Assembly (NCBI RefSeq): GCF_947500255.1
Contig: NZ_CANMRL010000003.1
Span: 124,001-188,000 of the forward strand
Direction of reading: 5' to 3'
Length of the DNA stretch: 64,000 nt
Source: an uncultured Psychroserpens sp.
GTDB lineage: Bacteria > Bacteroidota > Bacteroidia > Flavobacteriales > Flavobacteriaceae
Below, in pieces: positions 1-7,902 of this stretch; position 1 is the stretch's first letter, and the number at the start of each line of letters is the position of its first letter. The notes under the pieces were generated by a model. It had not been told where the DNA came from, did not search any database, and saw nothing but the letters and a program-made list of their open reading frames with translations. Made by a program: the position numbers and the translations under genes.

Positions 1-1169
1 TCATAATCTTTTTGAACTTCTTGGTATAATCTGTTACTGTCTTCATAAGTAAGTGATGGTGTTTCGGCTTCTATGGTATCTAAAAGCAAAACGGTTTCAA
101 ACGGACGCATTTTTGGATAGTCGACCATTTGCACTTTGACTTCAGCAAATCGAAAATCATAAAGCGTGATAATTGAGAAGATTTCTAAAACTTGAATGAT
201 ATCGCCATTAGCTATAAACCCAGCTTCGGTAGTCGGTTTGATCCAAAAGTAATTATTTTTCACAACCATTAAAAAATCACCAACTGTCAATTCATTTTCG
301 TTAAATAAAATCCTATTTCTAATTTGTTGATTGTAAAGATTAGCACGCTTATTACTTCTTACAATAATAGCTGTATCATCATGGCCATGCTCACTATAAG
401 AATCATTTATGGCATCCATGATTTCGTGTCCGTCAATTAACCTAACAATATCAGTAAAGCCATTAATATTAAATTTAAAAGACTCGTAAAACTCGTGTTC
501 TAAAACTTCTCGGATGCGTGTGGCATTATTTAAGATTCCTGAATCTTGGTTTTGTCTAACAACTTCATCCAACTCAATAGAAGTTACTCTTTTGTTATAA
601 TTTAAATCGAGTTTATCTTGATTTAGTGCTGGTGACAGATCCGATTTTACTGGAGGCAATTGTGCCTTATCTCCTATCAATAAGAGTTTACATTTATGTC
701 CAGAATACACATATTGAATAAGGTCATCTAGCAATGATGTACTCTCAAAGTTTTTAGAATCTGCGGGTGTATCAGGAATCATTGAAGCTTCGTCAACAAT
801 AAAGATTGTATTTCGATGCTTGTTAGGCTGCATAACAAATTTCACGCCTCCTCCTCTATCTTTCTTTGGGAAGTATATTTTTTTATGAATTGTGAATGCC
901 TCTTTTTTTGAATAATTCGAGATTACTTTTGCTGCTCTACCTGTTGGAGCCATTAAAACTGCACTTTTTTTAGTTTCCCATAAATTGGAAACTAAAGCAC
1001 CAATAATACTCGTTTTTCCGGTTCCAGCAAACCCTTTTAAAAGATATAAAGCATTGGGAGAATTATCAAAAACGAATTGTGATAATTGCTCTAATGCTAC
1101 TGTTTGTTTCATAGTAGGCTCGAAAGGAAACTTATGAATTAGTAATTTATAAAAATCTGATGCAGTCAT
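1..1169 (-). CDS. RecD-like ATP-dependent DNA helicase (C-terminus cut by window edge)
   Basis: The reading frame is open from an ATG at 1169 to the left edge, so about 389 N-terminal residues are visible and the C-terminus is missing. It shows superfamily 1 helicase motifs in order: Walker A GFAGTGKT at residues 46-53, Walker B IFIVDEAS, and motif III LIGDKAQLPPV. This matches the short RecD/Dda-like helicases of Bacteroidota, often named exodeoxyribonuclease V alpha-like or AAA ATPases, which lack RecB and RecC partners nearby. The expected role is ATP-driven DNA unwinding in repair or replication restart, which is inferred from family only. It is divergent from the 1374 gene, and this helicase is commonly found near DUF3822 and rsmD in flavobacteria. 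Confidence 0.85.
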   Translation of the reverse strand, partial: MTASDFYKLLIHKFPFEPTMKQTVALEQLSQFVFDNSPNALYLLKGFAGTGKTSIIGALVSNLWETKKSAVLMAPTGRAAKVISNYSKKEAFTIHKKIYFPKKDRGGGVKFVMQPNKHRNTIFIVDEASMIPDTPADSKNFESTSLLDDLIQYVYSGHKCKLLLIGDKAQLPPVKSDLSPALNQDKLDLNYNKRVTSIELDEVVRQNQDSGILNNATRIREVLEHEFYESFKFNINGFTDIVRLIDGHEIMDAINDSYSEHGHDDTAIIVRSNKRANLYNQQIRNRILFNENELTVGDFLMVVKNNYFWIKPTTEAGFIANGDIIQVLEIFSIITLYDFRFAEVKVQMVDYPKMRPFETVLLLDTIEAETPSLTYEDSNRLYQEVQKDY

Positions 1170-1331
1170 CTATGTAATTGAAATCCAAATAAAAACGCAA
1201 GATATGATTTAAAACATAATAATTTTATGGGATTACATGGCAAAATTTGTTATATAATATGAAAGTAATTTTATATCTTTCACCTTTAATTGAATTTTCT
1301 CTACAATATTTTAACGAACAAAAAAAAATTG

Positions 1332-1339
1332 TAGATTTG
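1332..1339 (+). promoter_or_regulatory. Putative Bacteroidota -7 box for the 1374 operon
   Basis: TAGATTTG matches the Bacteroidota consensus TAnnTTTG and lies 34 bases before the ATG at 1374. No clear TTTG -33 box stands 19 bases upstream, so the call rests on the -7 box alone. Confidence 0.4.
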
Positions 1340-1373
1340 CGTAACTCCTAAAAACAATATAAAAAAACTAACT

Positions 1374-2117
1374 ATGTTAAAAGTAATTCTTGTAGTTGTA
1401 GGCCTTATTTTACTTACAATTGGTATCGTTTGGTTAATCGATAAATTTGTACCCAAAAAATTAAAACCTATATTAAATATAGTTCTTTGGGCGTTGATCG
1501 TCTTTTTAGGGTATCTTACTTTCATGTCGGTGTACGGCGAAATTAAGTTTAACAAACTTAAAGAAGAGCGTTACAGATCAGTTATAGCAAAATTAATTGA
1601 TATTAGAGATGCACAATTAGCGCATCGAACAGTAAATAAAAATTTTGCTGGAAACTTTGATGATTTAATCAAGTTTGTAGATACAGCTCAATTTACGATT
1701 ACACAAAGACGTGACTCTACTATTTTAGATGAAGAATTAACGCGTCGTTTTGGTGGAGTTGAAACATATAAAGATATAGTTCTTATCGACACCTTAGATT
1801 TCGTATCGGTTAGAGATTCTTTATTTGGTGATGATCCTCGTTACAAGACCATGATGAATCTTCCTGAAGGTGTTGGTCCTGCTGGTGCTAAATTTAAGCT
1901 TGAAGCAGGAAAACTTGATGATACTGGTATTGCAATATTTGAAGCATCTGTAACAAAAGATGTTATTTTACATGACCAAGAAAAAAATCTAGTAGAAAAA
2001 GAAAAAGAAGTAATGTCTGTTGACGGCGTAAGAGGACCAAAATTACAAGTAGGTTCTATGCAGGAAGATGTTACCAAAGGGAACTGGCCTAAAAACCTTA
2101 TAACCAAAAAAGAGTAA
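1374..2117 (+). CDS. Conserved flavobacterial membrane protein of unknown function
   Basis: The 247-residue protein starts with two hydrophobic segments (about residues 2-22 and 31-52), followed by a charged soluble domain. A segment near residue 75 (RDAQLAHRTVNKNFAGNFDD) has the look of the helix-plus-loop region of pseudopilins or tfp-type proteins, but no cleavage motif is visible, so this is only a resemblance. It is the first gene of a compact operon with the DUF3822 protein (1 base downstream) and rsmD. That arrangement is familiar in Flavobacteriaceae, and the function is not known to me. The gene is intact, with codon usage like its neighbours. Confidence 0.75.
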   Translation: MLKVILVVVGLILLTIGIVWLIDKFVPKKLKPILNIVLWALIVFLGYLTFMSVYGEIKFNKLKEERYRSVIAKLIDIRDAQLAHRTVNKNFAGNFDDLIKFVDTAQFTITQRRDSTILDEELTRRFGGVETYKDIVLIDTLDFVSVRDSLFGDDPRYKTMMNLPEGVGPAGAKFKLEAGKLDDTGIAIFEASVTKDVILHDQEKNLVEKEKEVMSVDGVRGPKLQVGSMQEDVTKGNWPKNLITKKE

Positions 2118-2118
2118 A

Positions 2119-2925
2119 TTGAAACAAAATAGTATAAAAGCACTGTCCATTCAAATTCGTTTGAGTGGACTTTCTTTTTGCATTCTAAATCGTACAACTA
2201 ATACTATTGAGTTATTAAAACATGTTCATTTAGAAAAAAAGGCTACACCTTTTGAACTTCTTAACGATTTAAAAGTCATTATAGAGTCCAACTCTGATTT
2301 TGAACAAGCTTTTGATTCTATAACTTGCATCTATCAAAATGAACTATCCTGCCTTGTGCCAGAAGCTATATTTGACGAAAAGAATCTAGCAGACTATCTA
2401 AAATTTAATGCCAAAATATTACAAACAGATTTCATAAGTTTTGATCGTTTACCAACTAATGAGAGTGTTAATATTTATGTGCCTTTAGTAAATATTAATA
2501 ATTACATTTTTGATACATTTGGAAGCTTCGTTTATAAGCATTCTTCTACGATACTTATAGAAACTTTACTTCAACTCGCCGAATCGAATGAAGAACAAAT
2601 GCATATCAATGTAAACTCCTCTACTTTTGAAGTACTTTATATTAAAGATGGAAAGTTAAGATTCTACAATACTTTTGAGTACCATACTAAAGAAGACTTT
2701 ATTTATTATATCTTATTTAGTATTGAGCAGCTTAAACTTAACCCAGAAGTGTTGAAAACAGTGATATCTGGTCAGATTGAAAATGGAGATGATTATTATA
2801 ATATATTGTATAAGTATATTAGATTCGTGGACTTTTTGAAACCACATCATAACTATATAAATGGTGCAAACGTTGAGTCTGGCTCAGATCATAACAATCT
2901 AATCATTCTAAATAGTTTTAGCTAA
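2119..2925 (+). CDS. DUF3822 family protein
   Basis: The 268-residue protein begins at a TTG placed one base after the stop of the upstream gene; the next in-frame ATG would remove a conserved-looking N-terminus, so TTG is preferred. It has no signal peptide or membrane segment. It resembles the DUF3822 family of Bacteroidota, which has an actin/hexokinase-like ATPase fold by family knowledge and is nearly always encoded directly before rsmD. Its stop overlaps the rsmD start by one base (TAATG), indicating translational coupling. The biochemical role is unknown; the link with an rRNA methyltransferase is by position only. Confidence 0.8.
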   Translation: MKQNSIKALSIQIRLSGLSFCILNRTTNTIELLKHVHLEKKATPFELLNDLKVIIESNSDFEQAFDSITCIYQNELSCLVPEAIFDEKNLADYLKFNAKILQTDFISFDRLPTNESVNIYVPLVNINNYIFDTFGSFVYKHSSTILIETLLQLAESNEEQMHINVNSSTFEVLYIKDGKLRFYNTFEYHTKEDFIYYILFSIEQLKLNPEVLKTVISGQIENGDDYYNILYKYIRFVDFLKPHHNYINGANVESGSDHNNLIILNSFS

Positions 2926-3458
2926 TGCGAATTATATCTGGTCAATATAAAGGACGTCGAATAACTGCTCCCAAAAAGCTACCTGTAAGACCTACAACAG
3001 ATATGGCAAAAGAATCGTTGTTCAACATCTTGAATAATCAGTTTTATTTTGATGAGATATCTGTATTAGATTTGTTTGCTGGAACAGGAAACATTAGCTA
3101 CGAATTTGCTTCTCGAGGGACAGAACGCATTACAGCCGTTGATGAGAATTATGGCTGCATCAAATTCATTAATGAGACTGCTGAGAGTTTCGAAATGAAC
3201 ATTTCTACAATTAAAAGTGATGTCTTCAAATTTTTAGAAAAAAGCCAGCAACAAAACACAATTATTTTTGCCGACCCTCCATATGACTTTCCAATTGAAG
3301 CATTTGCAAATATCCCACAATTAGTTTTTCAAAATGACCTGTTAGAAGACGATGGTTTATTAATAGTTGAGCATTCAAAACATACCGATTTATCTCACCT
3401 AGAACATTACTCGCACTCAAAAAGTTATGGTGGCAACATGTTCAGTTTTTTCGAGTAA
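2925..3458 (+). CDS. rsmD: 16S rRNA (guanine(966)-N(2))-methyltransferase RsmD
   Basis: At 177 residues it has the usual RsmD length. Visible motifs are MRIISGQYKGR at the N-terminus, RPTTDMAKESLFNIL (residues 22-36), the SAM-binding loop VLDLFAGTG (47-55) and the catalytic DPPY tetrad (117-120). RsmD methylates N2 of G966 in 16S rRNA, late in 30S assembly, with S-adenosylmethionine as donor. The start overlaps the stop of the DUF3822 gene by one base. No terminator hairpin was clear downstream. Confidence 0.93.
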   Translation: MRIISGQYKGRRITAPKKLPVRPTTDMAKESLFNILNNQFYFDEISVLDLFAGTGNISYEFASRGTERITAVDENYGCIKFINETAESFEMNISTIKSDVFKFLEKSQQQNTIIFADPPYDFPIEAFANIPQLVFQNDLLEDDGLLIVEHSKHTDLSHLEHYSHSKSYGGNMFSFFE

Positions 3459-3691
3459 ATCTACCTGTTTTTGTATTTGAGTAATTCCTCTCTAGAATAT
3501 AAGCGCATTCTTACATTTATTTGTAGTATAAATCCTAATAATATTTTTTAACTATATTATATACCTCACTTCTGAGTTAAGACTCAATTTACTACTTATC
3601 TTATTGTCCTCCGATTTACAGTTGAATTACCGTGTTATGATTAATTAACGGCTATTAATGCATTCAACATATTAACTTAAATCAATTAATT

Positions 3692-4447
3692 ATGAAAACT
3701 TTAAAAAGAGGACTAGTTATCCTAATTTCTGTAGTATTTACAGTCAATTTTGCGCATTCACAAGATGCACCAACCATGTTTGTTGTTCATACAGACAATG
3801 TGAAATTTGAAAAAATACCCCAATATGAACAAGCTGCCAAAAGTCTTAAAGACAATTGTGTAAAATACAATATCAAAGATGTAAACTGGACAACCATTAG
3901 TGTTGAGGATGGTCGTTATGTCTATGTCTCTCCTATTGAAAAAATGGCAGACTTAGATAAAAACCCAATGGAACCACTTTTTGAAAAAATGGGAGATGCA
4001 GCTGGGAAGTTGTTTGAAGATATGGATCAATGTTATGATTCTCATAGTAACGCTATTGTGCATTACAACCCTGAACTTTCTTATAACCCTGAGGGTTATA
4101 GTGTTGAAGGCAAAAATCATAGAGAGTATCACTTTTTATATTATCCTCCAAAAAATGCTAAAGCTATGAAAGAAGCAATGACCAAAGTAAAAGAACTGTT
4201 TAAATCTAAAGGCATCAAAAATGGTTATGATATTTATCACAGTGGTTTTGGAAGTACTGAGAGCTACTATATGGTATCTATTGCAGGTAAAGATGATGTC
4301 GCTATAGCATTAGGAGGCAAAGAAAATGATGAGCTTTTTGGCGATGACAAAGGAGATACATTCTTTAATGTAATCAAACTTACTTCAAAATATGATCAAG
4401 TTGAAGGTGATATTAGACCAGACTTAAGTTATAATCCATCTAATTAA
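3692..4447 (+). CDS. Secreted protein of unknown function with LSYNP motifs
   Basis: A 251-residue protein with a clear Sec signal peptide (about residues 1-23, ending AHSQ). The mature part has no membrane segment or recognised catalytic motif. The pentapeptide LSYNP occurs twice, at residue 128 and at the C-terminus, and a related YNP run follows the first copy. It could be a dimeric alpha-beta barrel (ABM-like) protein judging from the repeated stretches around VHTDNVKFEKIPQYEQAAK and YYPPKNAKAMKEAMTKV, but this is a guess. It forms a probable two-gene unit with the next gene (17-base gap). Confidence 0.7.
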   Translation: MKTLKRGLVILISVVFTVNFAHSQDAPTMFVVHTDNVKFEKIPQYEQAAKSLKDNCVKYNIKDVNWTTISVEDGRYVYVSPIEKMADLDKNPMEPLFEKMGDAAGKLFEDMDQCYDSHSNAIVHYNPELSYNPEGYSVEGKNHREYHFLYYPPKNAKAMKEAMTKVKELFKSKGIKNGYDIYHSGFGSTESYYMVSIAGKDDVAIALGGKENDELFGDDKGDTFFNVIKLTSKYDQVEGDIRPDLSYNPSN

Positions 4448-4464
4448 TCCAAAACAATTCAATT

Positions 4465-4995
4465 ATGAGATCTTTAAAAAATATAGTAGCTCTATTTACA
4501 GTAGCCTTATTATTTCCAATATACACTTATGCTCAAGACACTAAACCAAAGGTTACTTTAGAATTTGAAAATGCTGAAATAGCAAATAAGCTTATTCGAA
4601 ATTACACAGATGCACTACAAGAAGGAAACGTTGACAAAATGAATGCTCAACTTCATGAAAAAGCCATGATATATGGACTTGGTGGTGGTCTAGATTCTTT
4701 AAATGTAGAACAACACAAGACTTATTTTACTCAAAGCACAAACCAATATAAACACTCTATAAGTGGTGATTTATATTTGCCTGTTAAAGTAGAAAATAAC
4801 TGGAATGAAGGCGAATGGCTTTTGTCTTGGGGAACAAATACTGTAACCGACAAAAAAACGGGAAAAACAATTGCAATTCCGTATCACACTGTATCGCTTA
4901 TCGATAATGGTAAAATTGTTTTCATACGCTATTTTTACGACATGCTAAACATTCTAGAAAGTCAAGGCTTTACGATTACGCCCCCTAAGCAATAG
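4465..4995 (+). CDS. Secreted NTF2/SnoaL-like protein
   Basis: A 176-residue protein with a signal peptide ending YAQ. The mature region opens with a long helix (AEIANKLIRNYTDALQEGNV) followed by beta-rich sequence with alternating aromatic residues. That is the pattern of NTF2-like folds, which range from enzymes such as ketosteroid isomerase to ligand-binding proteins; no catalytic residues can be assigned. It is co-directional with the preceding secreted protein and followed by a strong terminator. Confidence 0.65.
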   Translation: MRSLKNIVALFTVALLFPIYTYAQDTKPKVTLEFENAEIANKLIRNYTDALQEGNVDKMNAQLHEKAMIYGLGGGLDSLNVEQHKTYFTQSTNQYKHSISGDLYLPVKVENNWNEGEWLLSWGTNTVTDKKTGKTIAIPYHTVSLIDNGKIVFIRYFYDMLNILESQGFTITPPKQ

Positions 4996-5015
4996 TTGTT
5001 TTGAAATACATAAAA

Positions 5016-5047
5016 AACCCTTTACAACTTGTAAAGGGTTCTTTATT
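5016..5047 (+). terminator. Rho-independent terminator after the 4465 gene
   Basis: A 10-bp stem (AACCCTTTAC, 5016-5025, with GTAAAGGGTT, 5031-5040) with a 5-base loop is followed by CTTTATTT. The A-run before the stem suggests it may also serve the minus-strand gene ending at 5112. Confidence 0.85.
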
Positions 5048-5111
5048 TAAGTTTGTAGCACATAAAGCCTCTATATAATCTTAAAAATAAACTAATTAAC
5101 TATTACACATA

Positions 5112-6689
5112 CTATTGCTTAATAAGTTTAAGTGTCTTAGTAGCACTCTTGTTGTATAGCCTCATAAAGTATACACCTGCATTCAATTGATGCATATCTA
5201 CGTTCTCAAAGCTGTTATATTTTGTAATCACTAGTCGACCATTAATATCTAATATATCTAATCTTTTTAATTCATTATTAGTTGCATTGATATTCAAAAT
5301 ATCTACAACTGGATTGGGATATACAGAAATAGTATTTAACTCAAAGGTGTTTGTGCCTAACGTAGCAGCACAATCTTCAGAATATACAGTACCAGCATCT
5401 TTCATCCAACTTGAATAATTCCCTAAACCATTTGTTGCTGCTACTTCATTGTCAACTTCTACACACGATAAATTAGTATTGTTATCGGCTCTAAAAATAG
5501 TCATGATACCATTATTCCCATTCTTAACATCTAAAGAGGTTAACGCATTACTAAAAGCTAATAAGCTAACTAAATCTGGATTGTTTGATACATCAAGACT
5601 TTCAATATCATTATTCTGACATTCTATTGTAATTAATTCTGGATTACTATTAACATCCAAGTTTAATATACTATTTCCACCGCAAAAGAGTCTTTCTAAT
5701 AATGGAAAATTAGTTAAATCTATGGATGAAAAGTTATTCCCAGCGATTTGATAATATATTAATACGGTTGAATTTAATAAAAGTGTAGACAGATTATTTG
5801 AATCTACAATAAGAACCTCGAGACTTGTACTATTACTTAAATCTAAAGTAACTAAGTTATTACGAGTTGCTCTAAACGTAACTAAATTGATTAAATTGTC
5901 TAGATAAATGACCTCAAGGTTATTATCATTAACCTGTAAGGTTTCTAAAGCGACAAACTCGTTGATACCAATGGCATCTATAATGCCCAAGTTCTCTAGG
6001 TTAATTGAAGTTACTGTACTTATTAAACTCTTATCAACTCTATTGTCATTAGCAATGCCATTACCTAAACTGTTGGATTCTAAATACGCTTCAAAAGCAT
6101 CATCTGGCACATAGGTTTCGTTTACGCCTAAAACAGAATAAACAACACTAGATCCTGCGGAGTATGTTGCTGGTAAGTTTATGCTATTGTTCCAATCATC
6201 TGCTAAAGTTGAGTTATCTACCTCTACGCGCGTTAAATTTGCATTAGAAGATATATTAAGATGATTGATATTACTATTATTACCATTGGCAATATTTAAG
6301 CTGGTAAGTAAAGGACAAGCATAACTTCTTAATTCAAATAGTTGAAGATTATTAGACAGATCCAAATTAACTAGCGGATTACTATAACAACGCAATCTTT
6401 GTAGATTTAAATTCTGACTCAAATCTAGAGTCATAAGATTATTATTATTACATCTTAACTGTTCTAATGCTTCAAAATCCTGAATCCCATTAAGACTACT
6501 TATATTATTGTCTCCAACATTTAAAAAAGTTAGCGTATTTATATTGTTAGTTGGTACTTGTCCATCTCCTGGAATGTCATCATAGGCTGCTAATGCAATT
6601 TCAAAGTTCGCGTCAGGAATAACAGTGTATTGGGCATTTGCCGTGTATGTAAAGACTAGTGATATTAATAGTAGATAAAAATGTTTCAT
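5112..6689 (-). CDS. Secreted leucine-rich-repeat protein with T9SS type A sorting domain
   Basis: I place the start at 6689, giving 525 residues beginning MKHFYLLLISLVF, a good signal peptide ending NAQ. An upstream ATG at 6722 overlaps a TAnnTTTG promoter box and would bury the signal peptide, so it is rejected. The mature protein carries two tandem modules. Each opens with an (I/V)PD-x-x-FE motif and continues into LRRs of the form LDLSNN-x-L. The last 75 residues are a type A C-terminal sorting domain (VYPNPVVDILNI ... GVYFMRLYNKS ... LKLIKQ), so the product is exported by the T9SS to the cell surface or medium. Function is likely binding; no catalytic motif is seen. It shares a promoter element with the next two genes upstream. 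Confidence 0.88.
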   Translation of the reverse strand: MKHFYLLLISLVFTYTANAQYTVIPDANFEIALAAYDDIPGDGQVPTNNINTLTFLNVGDNNISSLNGIQDFEALEQLRCNNNNLMTLDLSQNLNLQRLRCYSNPLVNLDLSNNLQLFELRSYACPLLTSLNIANGNNSNINHLNISSNANLTRVEVDNSTLADDWNNSINLPATYSAGSSVVYSVLGVNETYVPDDAFEAYLESNSLGNGIANDNRVDKSLISTVTSINLENLGIIDAIGINEFVALETLQVNDNNLEVIYLDNLINLVTFRATRNNLVTLDLSNSTSLEVLIVDSNNLSTLLLNSTVLIYYQIAGNNFSSIDLTNFPLLERLFCGGNSILNLDVNSNPELITIECQNNDIESLDVSNNPDLVSLLAFSNALTSLDVKNGNNGIMTIFRADNNTNLSCVEVDNEVAATNGLGNYSSWMKDAGTVYSEDCAATLGTNTFELNTISVYPNPVVDILNINATNNELKRLDILDINGRLVITKYNSFENVDMHQLNAGVYFMRLYNKSATKTLKLIKQ

Positions 6690-6719
6690 TTGTGTAGATT
6701 TAGTGTTTTTAATTTTTTG

Positions 6720-6727
6720 CAAAAATA
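6720..6727 (-). promoter_or_regulatory. -7 box of the LRR gene
   Basis: Read on the minus strand this is TATTTTTG, an exact TAnnTTTG match, 30 bases before the ATG at 6689 and 32 bases after the GTGTC direct repeat at 6760-6774. Confidence 0.55.
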
Positions 6728-6759
6728 ATGGCTGTATTATTTTGGCTCATAAAAGATGA

Positions 6760-6774
6760 GTGTCAAAAGGTGTC
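6760..6774 (-). promoter_or_regulatory. GACAC-N5-GACAC direct-repeat element, copy 1
   Basis: On the plus strand it reads GTGTCAAAAGGTGTC, two GTGTC half-sites 10 bases apart. It is followed on the gene strand by a TTATGAG block also seen near copy 2. It sits 32 bases upstream of the -7 box of the LRR gene, where an activator would bind. Two further copies precede the 6803-7816 gene and the TPR/LuxR gene. Confidence 0.55.
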
Positions 6775-6802
6775 GCTTATCTTTGTTAATGACTTAACAG
6801 CA

Positions 6803-7816
6803 TTATTTTCTATTATTGACTATAAATTGTTTTTGGAAAGATTTGCCATCCTTAGTTTCTATTTTAATGACATAAGTGCCTGTTGATAAGGTTGAAATAT
6901 TAATATGATTAACTATTTCAACCGATTTAGATGACAATACATTCTGACCAGCGGTATTATAAATCGCATATGTTCCATTAACAGATTGGTTAAATTGTAA
7001 AATGGAATCGGTTGGATTAGGAAATAATTTAAAATCTATCTCATTGTCAATAACGGTAGTAGCAAGTGTTTGTGCTGGTACAGATTTTATAATAATACTA
7101 TAGTGTCTAACTGCATAATATTGAAAATCATCAGCATAACGACCAGTGGTATTATCGAAACAATTATCTGCTAAAGACCAAATTGTATACTCGTTAGAAT
7201 TGGAAACAATAGACGAATAAATAGTCCATTGAAGACCCGATCCTACTCCAGTAGATTGTTCAAACTCAAGGTTGACTGTGTTTCCATGAGAATTAAAAAC
7301 ACTAAACTCTGGTTGTGTGCATTCACCTCCAAGTGAGTTACTTATTCTAAATCCATTTATTACAAAATCACCCGGCTCTTTATTTAAACTACCTAAATGC
7401 GTAAATACAGGCTTTTGCCCAATGATGTTTTCAAAATCATTAAGTTTAGTATCATCTATAGTTTGCTCTACATTATTTAAAGTAAATACTGTATTTATAC
7501 CTTTTGAAAAATTTAAATCTGCAACAAATTCGGTAGTGACATCACCTAAGTAGACTATGAAAACTTTAGTCTCAAAACTAGAATCATTTAAGCTATATAC
7601 TGGCAAGCCATTAAAATTTTGTATATCAGAAACTTGAGCTGAGCTAGCATCACTAATCACCATAATCAGGGCTTTATTATTCCCTGTAGGCACAGTAATA
7701 GTAACTGGTGAGTCTGAAGGTACTAAACCACTTAATGCCGTATTATCTTGAGTGATTTGAGCATTGGTACTGTATGTTATTAAACAAAAAAGTAACAGTA
7801 AAAAAGTAGGTTTCAT
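6803..7816 (-). CDS. Secreted protein with T9SS type A sorting domain
   Basis: A 337-residue protein with a signal peptide (MKPTFLLLLFCLITYSTNAQ). The middle (about residues 25-245) is beta-rich and unrecognised, with sparse cysteines (GGECTQPEF, LADNCFD). The C-terminus from about residue 262 is a type A sorting domain: FKLFPNPTDSILQF, then YNTAGQNVL, then STGTYVIKIETKDGKSFQKQFIV. The product should therefore be exported by the T9SS. It lies between the LRR gene and the TPR/LuxR gene on the same strand but has its own promoter element, so it is probably transcribed on its own and controlled together with them. Confidence 0.82.
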   Translation of the reverse strand: MKPTFLLLLFCLITYSTNAQITQDNTALSGLVPSDSPVTITVPTGNNKALIMVISDASSAQVSDIQNFNGLPVYSLNDSSFETKVFIVYLGDVTTEFVADLNFSKGINTVFTLNNVEQTIDDTKLNDFENIIGQKPVFTHLGSLNKEPGDFVINGFRISNSLGGECTQPEFSVFNSHGNTVNLEFEQSTGVGSGLQWTIYSSIVSNSNEYTIWSLADNCFDNTTGRYADDFQYYAVRHYSIIIKSVPAQTLATTVIDNEIDFKLFPNPTDSILQFNQSVNGTYAIYNTAGQNVLSSKSVEIVNHINISTLSTGTYVIKIETKDGKSFQKQFIVNNRK

Positions 7817-7839
7817 CGATTAAAGGTTTAAAATTTCAG

Positions 7840-7847
7840 CTAAAATA
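7840..7847 (-). promoter_or_regulatory. -7 box of the 6803-7816 gene
   Basis: Reads TATTTTAG on the minus strand, one mismatch from TAnnTTTG, 23 bases before the ATG. A TTTG stands 15 bases upstream, which is shorter than the usual 19. Confidence 0.45.
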
Positions 7848-7875
7848 CATAGCTAAATGTTTCAAACCCATAAAA

Positions 7876-7895
7876 GACACGTGTCAAAACGTGTC
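7876..7895 (-). promoter_or_regulatory. GACAC-N5-GACAC direct-repeat element, copy 2, with an extra inverted half-site
   Basis: The direct repeat is GTGTCAAAACGTGTC at 7881-7895. Here a GACAC at 7876-7880 abuts it, so 7876-7885 is also a perfect 10-bp palindrome (GACACGTGTC). It lies 33 bases upstream of the -7 box of the T9SS gene starting at 7816. Confidence 0.6.
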
Positions 7896-7902
7896 AAAAG
7901 TC

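Noticed and set aside
3540-3640. Short inverted repeats such as TGAGT-TAAG-ACTCA in the gap after rsmD
   Set aside because: Five-base arms without a T-run occur by chance in AT-rich sequence.
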